NCBI GenBank assembly: GCA_028683855.1
Contig: JAQUHA010000017.1
Coordinates: 23,429-87,428, forward strand
Origin: Desulfuromonadaceae bacterium
Lineage (GTDB): Bacteria; Desulfobacterota; Desulfuromonadia; Geobacterales; Pseudopelobacteraceae
DNA length: 64,000 bases
Reading direction: 5' to 3'
Shown piece by piece: positions 57,741 through 64,000 of the stretch; position 1 is the first letter of the stretch, and the number at the start of each line of letters is the position of its first letter. Under the pieces are notes generated by a model, which worked only from the letters and a program-made list of their open reading frames with translations, ran no database searches and had not been told where the DNA came from. A program made the translations under genes and the position numbers.

Positions 57741-58941
57741 CTATTCTTGCAAAACGGCGCTTACCGATCTGGACGATATACTCACCACTTACTTTTATCT
57801 CCAGATTGGTGTCGCTCACCTTATCTCCATTAAGCTTCACTCCGCCACCGTCGATAGCTCTACGCCCCTCGCCATTCGACTTTGTAAGGCTTGCCTCCGT
57901 CATAGCCTTTACTAGGAGGGTGGCACCCTCAGCAGCGGCATAACTGACCTGCGGCATCTCATCAGGAATCTCATTCTCTTTAAAGCGTCTGACAAAATTC
58001 TCCTCGGCAGCCTCCCCAGCTCCGGCTCCATGAAAACGGGAAACCATTTCACGACCCAACCTTTTTTTTGCAGCCATCGGATGAAGAGAATGATCTTTGA
58101 GATCACGCTTCAAAACTTCAAGCTCTGCCAGAGTCAGATCTGAAAGCAGCTCATAATAGCGGAGCATTAAATCATCAGAAATCGACATTATTTTGCCGAA
58201 GATATCATCACCGGTTTCGTTTATACCTATATAATTCCCCAGAGATTTAGACATTTTGTTGACGCCGTCAAGCCCTTCCAGCAGCGGCATGGTAAGAATG
58301 CACTGCGGTGACTGCCCCCATTCACGCTGCAACTCACGCCCCATCAGAAGATTGAATTTCTGATCCGTACCCCCAAGTTCAACATCTGAGGCAAGTGCTA
58401 CTGAATCGTAACCCTGAATAAGAGGATACATGAATTCATGTATACTGATCGGCTGTTGCGTAGTAAACCGTTTATGAAAATCATCCCGCTCAAGCATACG
58501 CGCCACGGTATATTTGGAAGCCAGCCCAATCATACCTGCAGCATCAAGCTTATTCAGCCACTCCGAGTTAAAGACAACCTTTGTTTTCTCAGGATCAAGA
58601 ATCTTGAAAACCTGTTCCTTATATGTTTCAGCATTCTTAAGAACATCCTCGCGAGTCAGTACCTTGCGGGTTTCCGATTTGCCGGTCGGATCGCCAATCA
58701 TACCGGTGAAGTCGCCTATAAGAAAATTGACCTCGTGACCCAGCTGCTGAAACTGTCGAAGTTTTTGAATCAATACCGTATGACCAAGATGCAGATCTGG
58801 TGCGGTTGGATCAAAGCCAGCCTTTATTTTAAGCGGAACGCCTGTTGAGAGCGATTTTGCAAGCTTCTCTTCCAGCTCTTTTTCAACAAGAATCTCAACA
58901 CTTCCACGCTTTATAACCGCCATCTGTTCAAGTACTGACAT
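57730..58941 (-). CDS. tyrS: Tyrosyl-tRNA synthetase
   Basis: Charges tRNA-Tyr. The 403-residue product has the class I signatures: the HIGH-like HLGH at residues 51-54 ([15 protein letters not shown]) and KMSKS ([11 protein letters not shown]). The C-terminal 60 residues are an S4 RNA-binding domain ([20 protein letters not shown]). Length and ATP-site sequence fit the second bacterial TyrRS subtype. GGAG precedes the ATG. It overlaps the convergent hemG by 11 bases. Confidence 0.96.
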   Translation of the reverse strand: MSVLEQMAVIKRGSVEILVEKELEEKLAKSLSTGVPLKIKAGFDPTAPDLHLGHTVLIQKLRQFQQLGHEVNFLIGDFTGMIGDPTGKSETRKVLTREDVLKNAETYKEQVFKILDPEKTKVVFNSEWLNKLDAAGMIGLASKYTVARMLERDDFHKRFTTQQPISIHEFMYPLIQGYDSVALASDVELGGTDQKFNLLMGRELQREWGQSPQCILTMPLLEGLDGVNKMSKSLGNYIGINETGDDIFGKIMSISDDLMLRYYELLSDLTLAELEVLKRDLKDHSLHPMAAKKRLGREMVSRFHGAGAGEAAEENFVRRFKENEIPDEMPQVSYAAAEGATLLVKAMTEASLTKSNGEGRRAIDGGGVKLNGDKVSDTNLEIKVSGEYIVQIGKRRFARIVIS

Positions 58942-58979
58942 TTACAACTCCTCTTGTTATATCAATAACCGGTTTACAT

Positions 58980-59765
58980 TCAGCAGGGGACATTGATCCG
59001 TTCTATGCTCAAAGCCCTGCCGCTTGTTTCATCGGCGGAGACAACAACTGCATTAAGCCGAATATTCTTCTTTGCTACTTCAAATTTTGCCGGAAGCTGC
59101 GTCAGAAAACGATGAAGCGTCTCCTCGACCCCCATTCCGATAACGGAATCAAAACCTCCGGTCATCCCGACATCTGTCAAAAACGCGCTCCCCTGCGGGA
59201 GTATACGTTCATCAGCCGTCTGCACATGAGTGTGAGTTCCGACAACAGCGGTGACCCTCCCGTCAAGATACCACCCCAACGCCGATTTTTCGGATGTCGC
59301 CTCAGCGTGAAAATCGACAAAAATAATTGAAGTCTCTTTTTTCATCCATTCAATTTCTCGGTCAGCTGTAAGGAACGGGCAGTCAAGATTTTTCATGTAC
59401 ACCCGCCCTTCAAGATTCAGAACACCCACCTTAACCCCTCCGGGGGTAGTCAGAACAGCACTTCCTGCACCCGGAGCACCCTGAGGATAGTTGGCTGGAC
59501 GAATGATCCGCGAGTCCGCCATTACCTGAGAAACCTGTTCCTTCTTGTCCCATATATGATTGCCGCCCGTCAGCAGATGAACCCCCTGACGAAATAGCTC
59601 TTTTGCAACCTCAACAGTCAACCCAAAGCCACCTGCGGCATTCTCACCGTTAGCTATAACGACATCAATCATGTAACGGTCTACAAGCCGGTCAAGCTCA
59701 CGCGACAGCGCCTGACGCCCCGGCTTGCCGATGATATCACCTATAAAAAGTATCTTAACGGGCAT
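58980..59765 (-). CDS. ymdB: YmdB-type metallophosphoesterase (TIGR00282)
   Basis: YmdB-family proteins are dinuclear-metal phosphodiesterases; B. subtilis YmdB hydrolyses cyclic nucleotides and influences biofilm and motility decisions. The 261-residue product shows the metal ligands in [39 protein letters not shown] and [13 protein letters not shown], with [15 protein letters not shown]. It overlaps the 3' end of rny by 11 bases, the common gene order in Firmicutes and Deltaproteobacteria. Confidence 0.94.
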   Translation of the reverse strand: MPVKILFIGDIIGKPGRQALSRELDRLVDRYMIDVVIANGENAAGGFGLTVEVAKELFRQGVHLLTGGNHIWDKKEQVSQVMADSRIIRPANYPQGAPGAGSAVLTTPGGVKVGVLNLEGRVYMKNLDCPFLTADREIEWMKKETSIIFVDFHAEATSEKSALGWYLDGRVTAVVGTHTHVQTADERILPQGSAFLTDVGMTGGFDSVIGMGVEETLHRFLTQLPAKFEVAKKNIRLNAVVVSADETSGRALSIERINVPC

Positions 59766-61314
59766 ACTCTACTGAACGTGTTTCGCGAATAACATTTACC
59801 TTGATCTGCCCCGGATAAGTCATCTCTGCCTCAATTTTCTTTGCGATATCTCGAGCCATAACAACCGACTGATCGTCAGAAACCTGATCACTGGATACCA
59901 TAACACGAATCTCACGCCCCGCCTGAATTGCAAAAGACGATTGAACTCCGCTAAACGAAGTTGCAATACGCTCAAGATCACCAAGACGCTTTACGTATGT
60001 CTCCATCATCTCACGCCTTGCGCCAGGACGGGCGCCTGAAAGCGCATCAGCAGCCTGCACGAGAATCGCAAGCACTGAGTTTGGCTTTTCGTCTTCGTGA
60101 TGCGCCATTATCGCGTGAACAATTTTCGGAGCTTCACCATATTTTCTTGCCAGTTCGGCACCGATAACCGCATGAGAACCTTCAACCTCATGGTCAACCG
60201 CTTTACCAAGATCATGCAGCAGACCGGCACGTTTCGCCTGTTTTACGTTAAGACCGAGTTCTGCAGCCATGATTCCGCAAAGGAATGCAACCTCCAGAGA
60301 GTGCAGATAGACGTTCTGAGTGTATGAAGTACGGTATTTCAGGCGTCCAATCAGCTTGAGTACTTCCGGGTGGATACCATGAACGCCCAGATCGAATGCT
60401 GCCTGTTCGCCTGCTTCTTTTATCGTAAGATCAACCTCTTCAGTTGATTTTGCAACCACCTCTTCAATACGACCCGGATGAATACGACCGTCAGCCAGAA
60501 GTTTTTCAAGAGAGAGACGTGCTACTTCGCGGCGAACCGGATTAAAACCGGACAGAATTACCGCCTCAGGAGTATCATCAATAATAAGGTCTATTCCTGT
60601 AGCAGCTTCCAGCGCACGGATGTTACGACCTTCACGCCCGATGATCCTACCCTTCATTTCATCAGAGGGGAGCGGAACTACAGAAACCGTACGCTCTGCC
60701 ACATATTCACCGGCATAACGCTGGATTGCCAGCGCCATGATCTCTTTCGCCTTCTTGTCACCCGTTTCACGCGCTTCGTCTTCAATGGTTCGGATAATCT
60801 TAGCCGCGTCATGCTTTGCTTCAGCTTCCATAGCGTTCATCAGCTCTTTTTTTGCCTCTGCAGCCGACATTCCTGATATCTGTTCGAGCCTTGCATTCTG
60901 AATATCAGAGGCTTTTTTCAACTCATTTTCACGCTGAACAAGAGTCTGCTCCTTTTGTGAAACAGCTTGCTCTTTTTTAAGGATATCCATCTCTTTCTGA
61001 TCGATCAATCCGGTCTTTTTATCCAGATTTTCTTCTTTCTGGGTCAATCTTTTTTCAAATGCCTGAAGATCCTTATTTTTTTCGTTTGTTTTACGTTCGT
61101 GCTCTTCCTTAGCCTGAATTGCATCATCTTTTGCTTTAAGCAGAGCCTCCTTGGTGATGGTATCTGCTTCTCTATGAGCATCATCCAGCACTTTGGCGGC
61201 AAGATCTTCAGCCTGCTTCAGAATCGATCCAGTATCCTTCTTGTTCAGCTTGTTACCGGCAAAATAAGCCCCGGCAGCTACAATCAGGGTAATTACAACC
61301 ATTATTGCTTCCAT
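59755..61314 (-). CDS. rny: Ribonuclease Y
   Basis: RNase Y is a membrane-anchored endoribonuclease starting mRNA decay. The 519-residue product has an N-terminal membrane helix ([16 protein letters not shown]), a long coiled coil at about residues 30-200 ([20 protein letters not shown]), a KH domain around 215-270 ([20 protein letters not shown]) and an HD domain ([18 protein letters not shown]) in the second half. AGGAGG precedes the ATG. It forms an operon with ymdB and with the folate gene upstream at 49 bases. Confidence 0.97.
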   Translation of the reverse strand: MEAIMVVITLIVAAGAYFAGNKLNKKDTGSILKQAEDLAAKVLDDAHREADTITKEALLKAKDDAIQAKEEHERKTNEKNKDLQAFEKRLTQKEENLDKKTGLIDQKEMDILKKEQAVSQKEQTLVQRENELKKASDIQNARLEQISGMSAAEAKKELMNAMEAEAKHDAAKIIRTIEDEARETGDKKAKEIMALAIQRYAGEYVAERTVSVVPLPSDEMKGRIIGREGRNIRALEAATGIDLIIDDTPEAVILSGFNPVRREVARLSLEKLLADGRIHPGRIEEVVAKSTEEVDLTIKEAGEQAAFDLGVHGIHPEVLKLIGRLKYRTSYTQNVYLHSLEVAFLCGIMAAELGLNVKQAKRAGLLHDLGKAVDHEVEGSHAVIGAELARKYGEAPKIVHAIMAHHEDEKPNSVLAILVQAADALSGARPGARREMMETYVKRLGDLERIATSFSGVQSSFAIQAGREIRVMVSSDQVSDDQSVVMARDIAKKIEAEMTYPGQIKVNVIRETRSVEYAR

Positions 61315-61362
61315 ACTTATAAACCTCCTGTATATAAATCCGGGTCGCCAGGCGAACTCCGG

Positions 61363-61944
61363 TTACTTCTCTGCACTCACATGAGGAGTGCGAACAATAC
61401 GTGCATCAGTAACAATTACCTCCATTGGAATATCATGCACATCCGCCGGAATAAGTGAATCTATCAACTGAAAATCATGACACAAACCTACAAGATGCCC
61501 CAAGGCTCGCGACTGATGCAGAAAACGGTCGTAAAACCCCTTGCCATAGCCGATTCGGTGACCCACAAGATCAAATGCGACCCCTGGCACTACAATAAGA
61601 TCAGCCTCGTCAGCCTGATGGTCAACCCCGTTTGAGCATGGTTCAAGAATGCCGAAAGCCCCCTTTTTAAGAGCTTCGGAGTTCTCGACGCAGCGAAAAA
61701 CCATCCGGTTGCCGCAGACAGCAGGATAAAGAACACGTTTACCGGAGTTCATGGCATCCGACATAATGAATTCCGTATCGGTTTCATTATGTGCAGGGGC
61801 GTAAAGAGCAACAGTTTCAGCCATTGCGTACTCATCAAGAGAGAGCAGGTTTAACTGCGCCTGCCTGCTTGACAGATACCACGCGTTACGGCTGAGCGCG
61901 CTTCGTTCCGCCAGCAGTCCGGAACGAAGCGAATGCTTGGGCAT
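61363..61944 (-). CDS. 5-formyltetrahydrofolate cyclo-ligase
   Basis: Converts 5-formyl-THF to 5,10-methenyl-THF with ATP, returning it to one-carbon metabolism. The 193-residue product has KHSLRSGLLAERSALSR, YAPAHNETDT and the family motif VVPGVAFDLVGHRIGYGKGF followed by YDRFL. The ribosome site is weak (GAAAG). The gene commonly follows zapA and the 6S RNA gene in proteobacteria, and the same order is seen here. Symbols differ (ygfA, fau), so none is given. Confidence 0.93.
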   Translation of the reverse strand: MPKHSLRSGLLAERSALSRNAWYLSSRQAQLNLLSLDEYAMAETVALYAPAHNETDTEFIMSDAMNSGKRVLYPAVCGNRMVFRCVENSEALKKGAFGILEPCSNGVDHQADEADLIVVPGVAFDLVGHRIGYGKGFYDRFLHQSRALGHLVGLCHDFQLIDSLIPADVHDIPMEVIVTDARIVRTPHVSAEK

Positions 61945-62223
61945 ATCAGACTTTCAAAATAATACAGGAAGAGTAGCCCCGAAGGTTTTCGGGAAGGTCA
62001 ATCAGGGGTGAGATTGATTGGAAAAAGGCTTGAGTGCCATCAGGTAAAATTACTGATTACATATATGTTACTCAGAAGCGGTTTTCCTTTCAGTTTTATA
62101 TATTCAACGGGTTTTACGGCTATTTCAATGATTCACAATGACACAGCGCCGAACGAACCCGAAACGACAGAAATAAATTTATGCGAATATATGATCAAGT
62201 CTCCCCTGAGAGACCATGTAAAA
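61945..62223 (-). ncRNA. ssrS: Gap of 279 bases between zapA and folate gene; candidate 6S RNA locus
   Basis: No protein gene fits here. In many proteobacteria ssrS (6S RNA, a regulator of RNA polymerase) lies between zapA and the 5-formyl-THF cyclo-ligase gene in this orientation. Local hairpins exist: CCCGAA/TTCGGG near 61980-62000, a CTGA-TA-CATATATG-TA-TCAG palindrome near 62050-62075, and GTCTC/GAGAC near 62200-62215. I could not build the full 6S rod-with-bubble structure by eye, so this is a synteny-based suggestion. Confidence 0.3.
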
Positions 62224-62496
62224 TCAGACTTCATCAAGTCTGGCAATTATAGCACCAATCCTTGCATCAGAAACGGAATCAAGCTCCTTCAAACCGCGAA
62301 GCTCAAGCAACTCCTCCGAGGCATTCAGAAGTGCAAGTGTGAGAACCAGCTGCGCATCACCGTTCATGAGAGCACTACCAATCTCCTGAAGCTTCCCGTT
62401 TACAAACGCTTCAACCGCTTTGACCCTGGATTCAGGAGCGGAACTCCTTACCGACAGCTCTCGCCCGAGAATAGTCACTGCATGGCTTTTTTTCAT
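62224..62496 (-). CDS. zapA: Cell division protein ZapA
   Basis: ZapA crosslinks FtsZ filaments at the division ring. The 90-residue product has the family start (SHAVTILGRELSVRSSAPES), the helix VEAFVNGKLQEIGSAL and a Leu-rich C-terminal coiled coil (LTLALLNASEELLELRGLKE). It lies just downstream of zapB, 20 bases away, in the ftsY-zapB-zapA order. The ribosome site is not striking. Confidence 0.88.
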   Translation of the reverse strand: MKKSHAVTILGRELSVRSSAPESRVKAVEAFVNGKLQEIGSALMNGDAQLVLTLALLNASEELLELRGLKELDSVSDARIGAIIARLDEV

Positions 62497-62516
62497 ACAA
62501 TGACCACCGTCACAAA

Positions 62517-62693
62517 CTAAATTCCGTCCAGCCTGGCAAGAATCGAATCAACACGAGACTTGATCCCCTCTCGGTCATTTGAAAGTCTGTCAACCTCTTC
62601 ACTGAGCATCGCATTCTCTTCCTTCAGTGAATTGTACTTTCCGAGGAGTTCGTTGATTTTGTTTTCCAGCACTTCTATAAGTTCCTGATTCAT
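62517..62693 (-). CDS. zapB: ZapB-like cell division coiled-coil protein
   Basis: A 58-residue, almost entirely coiled-coil protein (ELIEVLENKINELLGKYNSL, then KEENAMLSEEVDRLSNDREG). ZapB-type proteins bind ZapA and stabilise the Z-ring. Upstream the frame stays open into ftsY, but the ATG at 62693 (MNQELIEVL) fits AAAGGA at a good distance and the family length. Adjacent zapA supports the call; small coiled coils are hard to classify, so this is moderately sure. Confidence 0.75.
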   Translation of the reverse strand: MNQELIEVLENKINELLGKYNSLKEENAMLSEEVDRLSNDREGIKSRVDSILARLDGI

Positions 62694-62811
62694 AGTTTCC
62701 ATTTCCTTTCGAGGTTGCACACTATACGAAGTGGCAGACACAAAGTCAAGCCCCAATTGGCTGAAATCGCAGAGTTCAGCGCTGTACTTCGCACCTTTGC
62801 GAGCACTCTTT

Positions 62812-63870
62812 TCATTCCTGGAAAAGAGCATCCGTAAACTCCTGTGGATCAAAATCACGCAGATCTTCAATTGACTCGCCAACACCTATATATCGCACAG
62901 GCAAAGCAAATTCGTGACTGACGGCAACAACAATACCACCCTTCGCTGTTCCATCCAGCTTTGTTAGAGCCAAACCTGTTACAGCAGCAGTCTCCTTAAA
63001 AAGTCGCACCTGTGAAATTGCATTCTGACCCGTTGCAGCGTCCAGAACCAGCAATGTTTCATGCGGTGCACCCGGAATTTCACGATCAATAACGCGACGT
63101 ATTTTTTTCATCTCCTCCATCAAATTAACCTTGGTGTGAAGACGCCCGGCAGTATCGACGATAAGAATATCGACATTACGGGCAACCGCCGCCTTACAAG
63201 CATCAAAGACGACAGCTGAAGGGTCAGCCCCCTCTTTATGCCGTATAACATCCACACCTGAGCGTCTTCCCCACTCAATGAGCTGCTCCGCTGCTGCCGC
63301 CCTGAATGTGTCAGCCGCAGCCAGCAGGACCTTGCTACCTGAAGCGCTAAAACGTGATGCGAGTTTCCCTATAGTTGTAGTCTTCCCAACTCCGTTCACT
63401 CCGATGACAAGAAGAACAAACGGCTTGTGACAGCCGATCTCAAAATTTCCATGGTGTGTTGTCAGACGTGCAAGAATCTCTTCTTTTAATGCTCCACGGA
63501 GCGCTTCGCCATCCTTCAGTTCATTTCGACCGAGACGCTGTTCAAGAGTCCGTATCAGCTCAATCGTCGTCTTTACACCTATATCAGACGTGATGAGGAT
63601 CTCTTCCAGCTCTTCAAGAGTATCGGCATCAATTGTTTTCTTTCCGAGAACCAGAGCATCAATCCGCCCAACAAGACCATCCTTTGTTTTCTTAAGACCG
63701 GATTTCAAACGCTCGAAAAAACCGGGCTTCTCCTTTGTCCCCATCACCCTGCCTTCTTCAACCGGAGTCGGCGATACCTCTGCCGATACCGGAGCTGTTT
63801 CAACCGCATCGGTCCCCGAAAGCTTGTCCATCAATCCACGAAAAAAACCTTTTTTTTCCTGCTGTTGCAT
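62812..63870 (-). CDS. ftsY: Signal recognition particle receptor FtsY
   Basis: FtsY is the GTPase receptor that docks SRP-ribosome complexes at the inner membrane. The 352-residue product has a short charged N-terminal region (about 55 residues, [16 protein letters not shown]), the four-helix N domain, and the G domain with [18 protein letters not shown], the [19 protein letters not shown] motif, [10 protein letters not shown] and the closing [26 protein letters not shown] precedes the ATG. It heads the minus-strand division genes. Confidence 0.96.
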   Translation of the reverse strand: MQQQEKKGFFRGLMDKLSGTDAVETAPVSAEVSPTPVEEGRVMGTKEKPGFFERLKSGLKKTKDGLVGRIDALVLGKKTIDADTLEELEEILITSDIGVKTTIELIRTLEQRLGRNELKDGEALRGALKEEILARLTTHHGNFEIGCHKPFVLLVIGVNGVGKTTTIGKLASRFSASGSKVLLAAADTFRAAAAEQLIEWGRRSGVDVIRHKEGADPSAVVFDACKAAVARNVDILIVDTAGRLHTKVNLMEEMKKIRRVIDREIPGAPHETLLVLDAATGQNAISQVRLFKETAAVTGLALTKLDGTAKGGIVVAVSHEFALPVRYIGVGESIEDLRDFDPQEFTDALFQE

Positions 63871-63918
63871 CAGATCTCCTATGAAAGAATTCTACTCCTC
63901 TTGATTTTGGTGTTACTT

Positions 63919-64000
63919 TTATGCATCTTTTATTACGAAGTTTGAGAAGTCCTCAAACACCCATCTGTTCTTCAACGTCAGGTAGATGATGCCCAGTAGT
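63919..64000 (-). CDS. Possible 3' end of an unidentified gene
   Basis: Minus-strand frame open from the window edge to a TAA at 63919-63921, about 26 residues with a hydrophobic start (LLGIIYLTLKNRWVFEDFSN) and a normal-looking end. It lies 49 bases upstream of ftsY in the same direction. Too short to identify; the other minus frames stop early. Confidence 0.3.
   Translation of the reverse strand, partial: LLGIIYLTLKNRWVFEDFSNFVIKDA

Noticed and set aside
62694..62885. Upstream extension of zapB overlapping the end of ftsY
   Set aside because: The extra residues have no coiled-coil character and overlap ftsY; the ATG at 62693 has a proper ribosome site and family length.

Overview
The window is a gene-dense bacterial chromosome segment of moderate GC content. 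It most resembles a Geobacter-like member of the Desulfuromonadia (Desulfobacterota). The main clues are a periplasmic triheme cytochrome c7 of the PpcA type, pyruvate phosphate dikinase, a GspG pseudopilin, a DivIVA-domain protein, SelD, and the rny-ymdB and ftsY-zapB-zapA neighbourhoods. The lineage call is inference from gene content; there is no 16S gene in the window.

Layout: 0-6 kb holds the 5' part of selD (minus), tex, uvrC (minus) and amtB behind a good sigma-54 site. 6.1-10.7 kb is a forward operon of a secreted coiled-coil/Ig-like protein, a LysM protein, a DivIVA-domain protein and a SlyD-like FKBP with a Cys-rich insert. 10.8-14.3 kb (minus) holds an MJ0042 zinc-ribbon protein, a TIGR02757 protein and galT. 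14.5-28.2 kb is a single minus-strand gene for a 4580-residue protein built of about 530 octapeptide repeats with a calcium-loop C-terminal region. Divergent from it, 28.5-35.1 kb encodes a type I secretion system (ABC transporter, two small zinc-ribbon proteins, HlyD-type adaptor, TolC-type outer-membrane protein), which very probably exports the giant protein.

35.1-40.2 kb is flagellar: two FlgO-like lipoproteins (minus), a TPR protein, flagellin, an unrecognised protein, FlbT and FlaF, with sigma-28-like promoters. 40.2-45.7 kb holds threonine dehydratase, ssb, an ABC exporter that seems to start at ATT and has a degenerate ATPase site, and a YgiQ radical SAM protein. 45.9-53.3 kb holds mnmA, tRNA-Lys(TTT), uvrB, the cytochrome c7, gspG and ppdK. 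53.4-56.2 kb is a thiamine operon (thiS-thiG-thiE-radical SAM) under a TPP riboswitch with an attenuator. 56.3-64 kb holds protoporphyrinogen oxidase, tyrS, ymdB, rny, 5-formyl-THF cyclo-ligase, a possible 6S RNA locus, zapA, zapB and ftsY.

The most unusual content is the giant repeat protein with its dedicated export operon. The octads are organised into larger duplicated blocks (27-octad and 10-octad super-repeats), the export operon carries two zinc-ribbon proteins not normally part of type I systems, and its TolC has an added coiled-coil segment. I recognise the C-terminal family and the secretion components, but not the octapeptide domain.
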